Below, piece by piece: positions 7,462-14,631 of a DNA stretch of 18,187 bases. A model generated the notes under the pieces. That model was not told where the DNA came from. It ran no database searches and saw nothing but the letters and a program-made list of their open reading frames with translations. Numbering within the stretch: the first letter of the stretch is position 1; each line of letters starts with the position of its first letter. The stretch is from an uncultured Clostridium sp. (GTDB lineage: Bacteria > Bacillota > Clostridia > TANB77 > CAG-508), in assembly GCA_946545035.1 (NCBI GenBank), contig CAMNND010000010.1, positions 1 to 18,187 of the forward strand, written 5' to 3'. Position numbers and translations under genes: made by a program.

Positions 7462-9777
7462 ATGGATGAATGTGATATTACAATAAAAAATATACAAAAC
7501 GCCTATAGAGAATTAATAGAAAATATATATTGCATTATTCCAAGTAGTTGGCAAAATAATAAATCTAATGTTTATTATACAAAAATCAATAGTTATATAT
7601 CGAATGGTGAAGCTGATTTAAGAGAAATTACTCAAGCATTTCCTGAAAACACAAGTAGGGAAATGCTTGTTGATAAAAAAGAGATAGATTATGACGAACA
7701 GATACTTAATATAAAGAAAAAATGTGAGTTTATAAACAGTCAAATAGATGAATTAGTAAGGATAAAATGCAGCTATGCTACTAAAAATAGTCAAGCAATA
7801 TATAGCATGGGAAATAGAGCAAAAAATTCAATGGAGTACATGGTTGCTTCTATTGAAGATTGTTTTAAAGAATACTATGATAAAAAAAATATGATAGAAA
7901 ATGGATATAATTATAGTATTGCAGTTATTATACCAGCTTATAACACAAAAAAGACTATTAGAAGGGCAATAGATAGTATTGCTAGGCAGACTCTTAATGG
8001 CATAATCAAGGTAAAGACGTACATTGTAAATGACTGTTCGATATATAATTATCAAGATATAGTAACTGAATATAGCTCTGCTCTTGACATAGAAGAAATA
8101 GAGCTAAAAGAAAATGTCGGACCAGGTTTAGCAAGGCAAAATGGAATACTTAAAAGTAAAGAGGATTTCATTATTTTTCTTGACGGGGACGATTTTTTTT
8201 ATAATGAAAAAGCATTAGAGGTATTGCTTATAAACGCAGTCGATAATAAGGCAGATTGTGTAGTCAGCTATTTTAGAGAAGAATCGGATAATGGTAAATA
8301 TAGTAATTCTAATAATATGGGATGGTTACACGGAAAGATGTATAAATCATCTTTTATAAAAGAAAAACAAGTAGAATTCTTAAATTCGAGAGCAACAGAA
8401 GATGCTGCTTTTAATATGTTATTGCAGGTAAACAATCCAAAGATTATAGCTATATCAGATGTCACGTATGTTTGGGCATGCAATGATGATTCAATAACAA
8501 GAAAGAATAATTATGAATTTATATATACTTATATAGAGAGTTATAGTGAAAATATAAGAAAAATTCTCGAACTAACTGCTGAAAAGAATTTAAATATGCA
8601 AGTTGCTATGCGACAAGTGTTGAATTCATTATTTGTCATTTGGACTGATTATATAAGATTTAGTGAGCAATCAAAAAGAGCTAATGTATTGAAATGGACA
8701 TACAAATTAAAGCAATCTTTTGATAAATACAAATCAGAATATTTAGGCGAAGAGCAAATTCAGGATATATTTAAGTACAGAAGTAATTTATATAATCCAA
8801 AATGGTCTCCCAAATTTGCTATGGATTGTTTTGATAACTTTCTAAAAAACATTGAAATTCATAATAGTATTGACAAAAAAATCGATAAGGATAAAGATAA
8901 ACTAAATATTCTTATTTCATTTGATGAGGACTATACATGTCATGCAGTAGATATGTTACATTCTATAATACTAAACAATGATGTATCTCTGGAAATATAT
9001 TTACTATATGAGAATCTATCAATTACTTCTCTAAATGTAATAAGAGAATTTGTTGAGGCAAATGAAATCGGAAATTTACATGAATATTATATTAATGGAA
9101 AACAATACAGTTTTCCGCATACTATAAAATATATCCCCGAGGTAACATATTATAGATTATTTGCACCATTTATAATAAATGAAAAAATAGACAAATTATT
9201 ATATCTTGATTGCGATATAATTGTTAATGGGAAAATTGATGAACTGTATAATTTAAACATAGGAGATAATATTATTGCAGGATGCAAAAACATGTTATGC
9301 AAAGAAATGAGCCATTTAAATACTGTATTTAATACAAACTTAAATTTACCAATAACAAACGATTATATAAATGCAGGAGTTTTACTTATTGACGTAGAAA
9401 AATATAGAAACTATGTATCGCCAGATAAAATAATTCGTTTTATTAATGAGAATAGAAATAATTTAAAAATGCAAGATCAAGATGTAATTAACAAATTATT
9501 TTATGGAAAAATAATGCATGTAGATAACAAATTTAATCTTCAAATTAATACAGTGGAAGAAGATTATAAAACAAACGATGTTAGAATCATTCATTATTCG
9601 CAAAGAGCAAAACCATGGGAAAGTGACTACTATAGTCCACAAAAAGCAAAATATTACTATAATTATTTAGCTAAAAAAGGTGATGTAAATGGCCTTAAAA
9701 CAATCATAGGAGCACATATGGATTACCAAAAAAATAAAATGGTGGCTGAAGTTATAAGTAGTATTAATGGAGAGTAA
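7462..9777 (+). CDS. Tri-domain glycosyltransferase: helical WXG-like N-terminus, GT2, GT8
   Basis: This 771-residue cytosolic protein likely moves sugars from nucleotide-sugar donors. Residues 1-150 are helical with a turn at S-S-W30-Q-N, resembling a degenerate WXG hairpin, plus a coiled-coil-like stretch. A GT2 (GT-A fold) domain starts near 152 with AVIIPAYN, has D241-G-D-D244 as the metal/donor motif, and later LHGKMY and TEDAAFNMLL. A GT8 domain spans about 480-745, with L-D583-C-D585 as the DxD motif, NAGVLLID (637-644), QDQD (671-674) and H711 plus KPW (717-719). Both active sites look intact. No membrane helices are seen. The start has a modest AGGA site. Its 3' end abuts or overlaps the next GT2 gene. 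Location between WXG genes suggests it modifies T7SS substrates, which is inference. A role in cell-wall glycan is the alternative. Confidence 0.88.
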   Translation: MDECDITIKNIQNAYRELIENIYCIIPSSWQNNKSNVYYTKINSYISNGEADLREITQAFPENTSREMLVDKKEIDYDEQILNIKKKCEFINSQIDELVRIKCSYATKNSQAIYSMGNRAKNSMEYMVASIEDCFKEYYDKKNMIENGYNYSIAVIIPAYNTKKTIRRAIDSIARQTLNGIIKVKTYIVNDCSIYNYQDIVTEYSSALDIEEIELKENVGPGLARQNGILKSKEDFIIFLDGDDFFYNEKALEVLLINAVDNKADCVVSYFREESDNGKYSNSNNMGWLHGKMYKSSFIKEKQVEFLNSRATEDAAFNMLLQVNNPKIIAISDVTYVWACNDDSITRKNNYEFIYTYIESYSENIRKILELTAEKNLNMQVAMRQVLNSLFVIWTDYIRFSEQSKRANVLKWTYKLKQSFDKYKSEYLGEEQIQDIFKYRSNLYNPKWSPKFAMDCFDNFLKNIEIHNSIDKKIDKDKDKLNILISFDEDYTCHAVDMLHSIILNNDVSLEIYLLYENLSITSLNVIREFVEANEIGNLHEYYINGKQYSFPHTIKYIPEVTYYRLFAPFIINEKIDKLLYLDCDIIVNGKIDELYNLNIGDNIIAGCKNMLCKEMSHLNTVFNTNLNLPITNDYINAGVLLIDVEKYRNYVSPDKIIRFINENRNNLKMQDQDVINKLFYGKIMHVDNKFNLQINTVEEDYKTNDVRIIHYSQRAKPWESDYYSPQKAKYYYNYLAKKGDVNGLKTIIGAHMDYQKNKMVAEVISSINGE

Positions 9778-9778
9778 T

Positions 9779-10690
9779 ATGATAGATATAATTGTACCAA
9801 TGTATAATGCACAAGGAACCATCGAAAAAACGTTAGAATCAATTTTAAAGCAAAATACAGACAAGACAATCAATATATATTTAATCGACGATTATTCAGA
9901 TGCAAGCTATTACAGCGTGCTTGAAAAGTATAAAAAATTGTTAAATATTCACTATTATCGATTAGATAAAAAAAGTGGTCCAGGTGCAGCAAGAAACTAT
10001 GGACTAGATATTTCAGATGGCAGATACATTATTTTCGTAGATGCAGATGATATGTTAGAAGATAATGCTGTAGAAACATTGTATGATGCCATAGAAGGTA
10101 ATCATAGCGATATAGTAAGATCTTCCATTCAAGAAATTGGGTTGCATGGAAATAGAATTGTGAAAAATTGGAACATATCACTACATGGCAAGATATATAG
10201 AAGAAGTTTTATTGATAATAATAAAATAAAATTTTTTGATAGTTATTCCAACGAGGATATGGCTTTTAATATGTTGCTAAGATTGTATGGCGCGAAGATG
10301 AGTAATATTGATAATGTTACGTATAGATGGTTTTATAATATAAATTCAATATATAGAAAAAATCCAGATGAGAGCAGAATTAGAGATTTCCATGATATTA
10401 CAATAAACACTGAGAAGGCTTTAAGCATTGCTATAAATTTTAATTGTAGTAAGGAACTGATAGAATTAATATCACTAGAGCAAATAATACAAATATATAT
10501 AAGATGGATTTATATGGACAAAAGTAAAATTGACATATGTGTTAACGAATCTATTAAAGAAATTTGTGAAGTATATTTAAAATTTAAACAAATTAATATG
10601 GATGATTTAATAAAGAAATACAATTTAATATATAACTATGACGACTATAAAAAAAATGAGCTTGAAAGATTTATATATCAAGAGAAATAA
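9779..10690 (+). CDS. GT2-family glycosyltransferase
   Basis: This is a single-domain GT-A glycosyltransferase of about 303 residues. I chose the ATG at 9779, which follows GGAGAG by a few bases and opens directly into the first strand (MIDIIVPMYN). The ATG at 9767 is in frame and would overlap the previous gene by 11 bases. The donor/metal motif is D88-A-D-D91, preceded by SGPGAARN. LHGKIY and NEDMAFNMLL follow and match the same segments of the GT2 domain in the upstream tri-domain protein, so the two GT2 units are homologous. There is no transmembrane or polymerase-like C-terminus, which argues against a processive membrane GT2. Tight spacing on both sides (upstream overlap or abutment, 21 bases to the next WXG gene) places it in one operon with its presumed protein substrates. 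Confidence 0.87.
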   Translation: MIDIIVPMYNAQGTIEKTLESILKQNTDKTINIYLIDDYSDASYYSVLEKYKKLLNIHYYRLDKKSGPGAARNYGLDISDGRYIIFVDADDMLEDNAVETLYDAIEGNHSDIVRSSIQEIGLHGNRIVKNWNISLHGKIYRRSFIDNNKIKFFDSYSNEDMAFNMLLRLYGAKMSNIDNVTYRWFYNINSIYRKNPDESRIRDFHDITINTEKALSIAINFNCSKELIELISLEQIIQIYIRWIYMDKSKIDICVNESIKEICEVYLKFKQINMDDLIKKYNLIYNYDDYKKNELERFIYQEK

Positions 10691-10711
10691 TATAATTAAA
10701 AGGAGGAGAAT

Positions 10712-11836
10712 ATGAGCGACGAGTTTAATTGGGATATTAGTGCACTACGAGAGATGGTAGTTTCACTTAATAGAAAAGGTATAGAAGTAAAAAATAAAGT
10801 TGCAAATATATTTTGGCAATTCAGATATCAAGTAACACCTTATTGGGAAGGTGAAAATTACAATAAGGTTATGGAATTTGTTAATGAATTTGTTCATGGA
10901 CATGGAGATGGACAAGGATTCAAAGAAAAAACAGACATGATGGCATTTGAAATTCCTAGAGAGATTGAGGATATAATTAATCAACAAGCCATTGCGGGTG
11001 GAGGAACAGAGCAACATGAAAATCTTGTTACGGCATATGATACAGGAAATAGTGATGTATGGGAAGTCCCACTATCAGTAATAAAAAAAGATGGTGCTAG
11101 AAGAATTACTGTTGAAAAAGTTCAACAATTTTTTGTTGGAACGGCAGATCCTTCTGTTAAAGGAGAAGTTGAAGCTGCAATACAAAAAATGAATGAGTAT
11201 ATTGCAGTATTTGATGACTATGAAAGCTTTACAAGAAGTGATCAAGCTGTATATGATGCTAGAACAAAAGTAATTGAGTTTAAAGAACAATTTGTTGAAC
11301 AAACAAACGCAATGTTAACTGTTGTTATTGATGTTGCAAATGCGGAAATTGCAGGAATAGAAGAAGTTGATATCGAAACAATTAGAAATGCACGTAACAT
11401 TTCTGATCCTGGTGACCCATGTAGCCCTGCAAATGGAGGATGGGAGCCAAAAGATGGTACGTATCAAGATCCTTGTATACCAAGACCAACAACTCCACAA
11501 GAAAATCCGGCTGGAACATCAAATGGTAGTGGGTACGACTGGGATGCAGATCCTTGCCACAAAATACCATCAGGAACAAAAGCTCCAGATGGATATGATT
11601 GGAATTCGGATCCATGTCACTTTATAAAGACTGGAAGTAGCAATAGCTATTCAAATAACAAAGATAGTGTAGCATGGTCAGATCCATGTCATATAAATAC
11701 GGCTGGAAGTAGCGATAATAATTCAAACAATAAGGGGAATGTAACATGGTCAGATCCATGTCATTTAATACCAGAAGGAACAAAAATACCGGACGGGTAT
11801 GATATGAGCTCAGACCCATGTCATTTCTATAAATAA
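10712..11836 (+). CDS. WXG-motif T7SS protein B1 with DPCH-repeat tail
   Basis: This 374-residue protein is a predicted T7SS-exported protein. ATG follows AGGAGG by 6 bases. Residues 1-230 are helical, with the WXG turn at W45-E46-G47 extended to W-E-G-E-N-Y-N, and a second helical unit begins after KDGARR (about 127). From about 232 the protein becomes Gly/Ser/Asn/Pro-rich and carries seven DPC motifs (Cys 237, 255, 282, 302, 326, 350, 370). The last five are DPCH, often preceded by GYDW or x-W-S and spaced 20-27 residues apart. It ends three residues after the last DPCH. No other cysteines are present. The N-terminal part is very similar to the next gene product. The tail could bind metal, crosslink, or be modified. 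Its function is unknown. Confidence 0.87.
   Translation: MSDEFNWDISALREMVVSLNRKGIEVKNKVANIFWQFRYQVTPYWEGENYNKVMEFVNEFVHGHGDGQGFKEKTDMMAFEIPREIEDIINQQAIAGGGTEQHENLVTAYDTGNSDVWEVPLSVIKKDGARRITVEKVQQFFVGTADPSVKGEVEAAIQKMNEYIAVFDDYESFTRSDQAVYDARTKVIEFKEQFVEQTNAMLTVVIDVANAEIAGIEEVDIETIRNARNISDPGDPCSPANGGWEPKDGTYQDPCIPRPTTPQENPAGTSNGSGYDWDADPCHKIPSGTKAPDGYDWNSDPCHFIKTGSSNSYSNNKDSVAWSDPCHINTAGSSDNNSNNKGNVTWSDPCHLIPEGTKIPDGYDMSSDPCHFYK
11414..11824 (+). repeat. DPC(H) motif array in B1
   Basis: The seven DPC tetrapeptides are encoded at 11414 (DPCS), 11468 (DPCI), 11549, 11609, 11681, 11753 and 11813 (all DPCH). The flanking pattern GY[DN][WM]-x-x-DPCH and the linker P-x-G-T-K-[AI]-P-D-G-Y recur, so the array likely grew by duplication of a unit of about 20-24 residues. 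The same unit is present in the paralogue B2. Confidence 0.85.
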
Positions 11837-11851
11837 TTAAATACAATTATT

Positions 11852-11914
11852 AAAAATAGAGAAATTTTAAAGTTGTTATCAAAATGTAAACAAAAAATTT
11901 TCTCTATTTTTTTT
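11852..11914 (+). terminator. Terminator of the WXG-glycosyltransferase operon
   Basis: A 13-bp inverted repeat (arms about 11852-11864 and 11899-11911, core ATAGAGA / TCTCTAT) lies 15 bases past the B1 stop. It is followed by a run of T residues. The loop is long (34 bases) but can fold further through TTTT/AAAA pairs. It closes the transcription unit that starts before A1. Confidence 0.75.
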
Positions 11915-11923
11915 ATTATAGAC

Positions 11924-11952
11924 TTGTATAAAAAAAAGTTTTTTCATATAAT
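11924..11952 (+). promoter_or_regulatory. Promoter for B2 (P1)
   Basis: TTGTAT (11924-11929) is separated by 17 bases from a perfect TATAAT (11947-11952). It lies directly after the B1 terminator and gives a leader of roughly 105 bases before the B2 start. This indicates that B2 has its own transcription control, separate from the glycosyltransferase operon. Confidence 0.65.
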
Positions 11953-11957
11953 ATTGA

Positions 11958-11988
11958 TTGTAAAATAGTAGTATTGTATATATATACT
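11958..11988 (+). promoter_or_regulatory. Second candidate promoter for B2 (P2) with AT palindrome
   Basis: TTGTAA (11958-11963) with a 17-base spacer to TATATA (11981-11986) forms a possible second promoter. The block TTGTAAAATAGTA is nearly the same as TTGTAAAATAATA before A2 (13884-13896). A 12-base palindrome, GTATATATATAC (11976-11987), overlaps the -10 and could be an operator, although chance is likely in DNA this AT-rich. Confidence 0.35.
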
Positions 11989-12063
11989 ATAAGCTGATCG
12001 TAGTATACAAAAGAGATATTAATTATTATTAATATAAAATAAGAGACGAAGGAGGAAAAAAAG

Positions 12064-13827
12064 ATGTCTGACGAGTACAATTGGGATATTGACAGTTTGA
12101 GATCAATGGTAGTAGAGTTGAACAGAAAAGGTATCGAAGTAAAAAACAAGGTAGCAAATATATTCTGGCAATTCAGATACCAAGTAACACCTTATTGGGA
12201 AGGTGAAAATTATAACAAAGTTATGGAATTTGTTAATGAATTTGTTCATAGCGACGGAAATGGTGGTTATGGAACTGGATTCAAAGAAAAAACTGATTTA
12301 GTTGCATACGACATTCCAAAAAGAATTGAGGATTTTGTTAATGTACAAGCACAAGCTGGTGGAGGACAAGCATATACTCAAAATTTAATCAGTGCTTACG
12401 ATTCTGGAAATAGTGATGTATGGGAAGTTCCATTATCAGTAATAAGTAAAGATGGTGCTAGAAGAATTTCTACTGAAAAAGTTCAACAATTCTTTGTTGG
12501 AACAACAGATCCATCTGTTAAAGGTGAGGTTGAACTTGCAAAAACAAAACTAAACGAGTATCTTGCAATATTTGATGCATATGAACCATATACAAAAGGA
12601 AACGCTGCAGCTGTAACAGCAAGAGCTGATGTTGAAGAATTTATCAATATGTTTAAAGCAAGAACAGACTACATGTTAGGTGTTGTTATTGATGTTGCAA
12701 CTCAAGAAATAAATGGAATTGAAGAAGTAGATATTGCAGCAGTTAAGATGGCGCACCAAGGTGCAGCACAACCTGGAGAAAATCCTGGAGGAAATCCTGG
12801 AGAAAATCCTGGAGAAAATCCTGGTGGTAACCCTGGAGGAAATCCTGGTGGCAACTCAGGTAACGGTGGATCATCAGGTGGTAGTGGGTATGACTGGGAT
12901 GCAGATCCTTGTCATCTAAAACCAAAAGATAATAAAGCACCAGATGGATATAACTGGGATGCTGACCCTTGTCATTTTAGAAATTCAGGAAGTGGATACA
13001 GCACAGGAAACAATGGAAGTAAAAACACTACACCTGAATGGAATGACCCATGCCATTTCTACGGTCCAGGTGGATCAACTTCAGACCCATGTCATTACTA
13101 TGCTTCAGCAGAATCAATGAGAAATGCTTCTGGTTATAATAATATAAATCCTACACCAACTGGATCTAAAGGATATACTTATGATCCAAATCAAGATTGG
13201 AGTAAAATGTCTGATAAAGATAAAGTAGCTCGTGGATATTTAGAGTATAAAGCTGCGGGCGTATCATCATCATATGCAGGAGATGATTATCTTGATAATA
13301 ATACAAATTTAACTGATAGTCAAAAACAAGAGATTCGTGATTTAGCCTCAAGTAGTAAAAGTGACTATGAACATTCAGGATACGATAAACCAGAGTATGA
13401 TAGAACAGCAGATTGGTCAAGTTTAAGCTCAGATCAACGTGTTGCTAAAGCATACGATGATCCAGAATTTGTATCAAAACTTAGTGATTCAGAGCAAAAT
13501 AGACTTAGCGAAGCACAATATCAAGCAGGAGATCATGTTGATTATGATGCACCATCAAACGATATATATCGTGTAGACCCAAATACTTTAAATGATAGAC
13601 AAAAAGTTCAATGGGCAATTGATATGAGAGAAGAAATAATTGATAGTTCTATTAATCATCAAAGTGGATACGGTCCATCACCAGAAGGATACTGGAGAAG
13701 AACTGCTGATGGTCTTACTGCAGAACAATTAGCAGAAGTTGACGCAGAGGTTAATCAATATTCTAAATATACGGGATATCAAGATATGGGAGCAACATAT
13801 GCTGATCCATATGCTAACGAAGAATAA
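12064..13827 (+). CDS. WXG-motif T7SS protein B2 with PGEN linker, DPCH motifs and helical-repeat C-terminus
   Basis: This 587-residue protein is a paralogue of B1. ATG follows GGAGG by 8 bases. Residues 1-235 are the helical WXG region, with W45-E46-G47 in the same W-E-G-E-N-Y-N. A Pro-Gly linker of seven four-residue units (about 237-264) follows, then four DPCH motifs (Cys 283, 303, 330, 343), the only cysteines seen. The C-terminal region (about 370-587), absent from B1, contains six copies of a short helical motif near L-[ST]-D-x-Q-x-x-x-V-x-x-A, with the key Leu/Met at 382, 416, 454, 473, 509 and 551, and is acidic. This layout (export domain, flexible linker, modified or metal-binding segment, repeat domain) resembles an extracellular effector or surface protein. 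No known toxin domain is recognised. Confidence 0.87.
   Translation: MSDEYNWDIDSLRSMVVELNRKGIEVKNKVANIFWQFRYQVTPYWEGENYNKVMEFVNEFVHSDGNGGYGTGFKEKTDLVAYDIPKRIEDFVNVQAQAGGGQAYTQNLISAYDSGNSDVWEVPLSVISKDGARRISTEKVQQFFVGTTDPSVKGEVELAKTKLNEYLAIFDAYEPYTKGNAAAVTARADVEEFINMFKARTDYMLGVVIDVATQEINGIEEVDIAAVKMAHQGAAQPGENPGGNPGENPGENPGGNPGGNPGGNSGNGGSSGGSGYDWDADPCHLKPKDNKAPDGYNWDADPCHFRNSGSGYSTGNNGSKNTTPEWNDPCHFYGPGGSTSDPCHYYASAESMRNASGYNNINPTPTGSKGYTYDPNQDWSKMSDKDKVARGYLEYKAAGVSSSYAGDDYLDNNTNLTDSQKQEIRDLASSSKSDYEHSGYDKPEYDRTADWSSLSSDQRVAKAYDDPEFVSKLSDSEQNRLSEAQYQAGDHVDYDAPSNDIYRVDPNTLNDRQKVQWAIDMREEIIDSSINHQSGYGPSPEGYWRRTADGLTAEQLAEVDAEVNQYSKYTGYQDMGATYADPYANEE
12772..12855 (+). repeat. 12-bp tandem repeat coding for PG[EG]N units
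   Basis: Seven in-frame copies of a 12-base unit (CCTGGAGAAAAT and variants) code for PGEN or PGGN. The repeat joins the WXG helical domain of B2 to its DPCH segment. Being in frame, copy-number change would lengthen or shorten a flexible linker without breaking the protein. Confidence 0.9.
12904..13095 (+). repeat. DPCH motif array in B2
   Basis: Four DPCH motifs are encoded at 12904, 12964, 13045 and 13084. The first two sit in GY[DN]WDADPCH contexts almost identical to B1. The last two are in E-W-N-DPCH and S-T-S-DPCH contexts. Spacing is 20, 27 and 13 residues. Confidence 0.85.
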
Positions 13828-13837
13828 TTAAAAAATT

Positions 13838-13868
13838 AAAAGGAATTACAAATGTAATTCCTTTTTTA
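13838..13868 (+). terminator. Intrinsic terminator of B2
   Basis: A 12-bp perfect stem (arms about 13838-13849 and 13854-13865, AAAAGGAATTAC / GTAATTCCTTTT) with a 4-base loop runs into a T tract. It starts 11 bases after the B2 stop. Confidence 0.92.
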
Positions 13869-13883
13869 TTTTGCTGTTTTGTA

Positions 13884-13913
13884 TTGTAAAATAATAAGAA
13901 AATAGAATATAAT
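13884..13913 (+). promoter_or_regulatory. Promoter for A2
   Basis: TTGTAA (13884-13889) with an 18-base spacer precedes a perfect TATAAT (13908-13913). It lies between the B2 terminator and the A2 start, with an AGAGGAG ribosome site at 13921-13927. A2 is therefore a separate transcription unit. Confidence 0.6.
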
Positions 13914-13934
13914 AACTCTCAGAGGAGAATAAAT

Positions 13935-14597
13935 ATGAGTGACATTAATTGGGAGCCACAAAATGTGGCCAACTTAGCTGAGCAATTATCAAAAATTGCC
14001 AACGATTATAGAGAGAAAATTTCAGAGATATATGGTGGCTATAGTAGCATTGGACAAAATGAATTATGGACAGGAATTAATTACAATACAATTGCAAATG
14101 ATATATTTAATGTATCGAGAAGTACATTTTCAGAATGGGCAGATTATATACAATTTACCATTCCGGAACAAATATACCAAATTGCTAAAAGTCAATCTTC
14201 AAATGGAATTATTGAGTTCTATATGTATGAAGCCAATGTTGATATTAAGGCTGTTGAAAATACGGAAGAAAAAGTAGATGGAAGTTTTAAGTTAAATATG
14301 TATGAAGTTCAAAAAGTTATTTCAAATACTTTGACGGAATTGTGTGATGATGCCAACAATATACTTCAAGCATATATTAATCAATTCGAAGAACTTAAAT
14401 CAATAGAGGATAATGCAGCAATCTATTTTATATATGAAAAATTAGAAGGAATTATAGATACAAATAAATCTCTATTAAAATCGTTCATTATAGAGACTTC
14501 AGATGCTGTTGAAAAAACATTTAATAATATCAAATACACAGATGAAGAAACAATTCGTATGGCAGAAAAAATTACTGATATGATTAATAATCCGTAA
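13935..14597 (+). CDS. WXG-motif T7SS protein A2 (220 residues)
   Basis: This is a paralogue of A1 with the same length and plan. ATG follows AGAGGAG by 7 bases. The N-terminal hairpin carries the WXG turn at W45-T46-G47 within W-T-G-I-N-Y-N. A linker leads to K-V-D-G-S-F-K-L-N and a second helical region ending in TDEETIRMAEKITDM, matching TDEETRQMAARIATI in A1. It contains a Y-E-K-L-E sequence that fits the Y-x-x-x-[DE] pattern of T7SS export signals, although in an internal helix. There is no DPCH tail. It has its own promoter and terminator. It may pair with another WXG protein as a heterodimer, as is known for the family; the partner cannot be told from sequence. Confidence 0.87.
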   Translation: MSDINWEPQNVANLAEQLSKIANDYREKISEIYGGYSSIGQNELWTGINYNTIANDIFNVSRSTFSEWADYIQFTIPEQIYQIAKSQSSNGIIEFYMYEANVDIKAVENTEEKVDGSFKLNMYEVQKVISNTLTELCDDANNILQAYINQFEELKSIEDNAAIYFIYEKLEGIIDTNKSLLKSFIIETSDAVEKTFNNIKYTDEETIRMAEKITDMINNP

Positions 14598-14625
14598 AAA
14601 AGAATCTTGTTAAAAGATTCTTTTT
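14597..14625 (+). terminator. Intrinsic terminator of A2
   Basis: A 12-bp perfect stem (arms 14597-14608 and 14614-14625, AAAAAGAATCTT / AAGATTCTTTTT) with a 5-base loop begins at the last base of the A2 stop codon. The T tract is part of the right arm. It marks the end of the T7SS-related block. Confidence 0.92.
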
Positions 14626-14631
14626 ATGATA

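Noticed and set aside
11549..11824. DPCH motifs as c-type heme binding sites
   Set aside because: Standard heme c sites need CxxCH. Here each motif has a single Cys, and no cytochrome features or heme lyase genes are near.
12772..12855. CRISPR-like array
   Set aside because: The units are contiguous 12-base in-frame codon repeats without spacers.
12734..12940. ORFs in other frames over the PGEN repeat on both strands
   Set aside because: They are low-complexity products of the 12-base repeat read out of frame and have no ribosome site.
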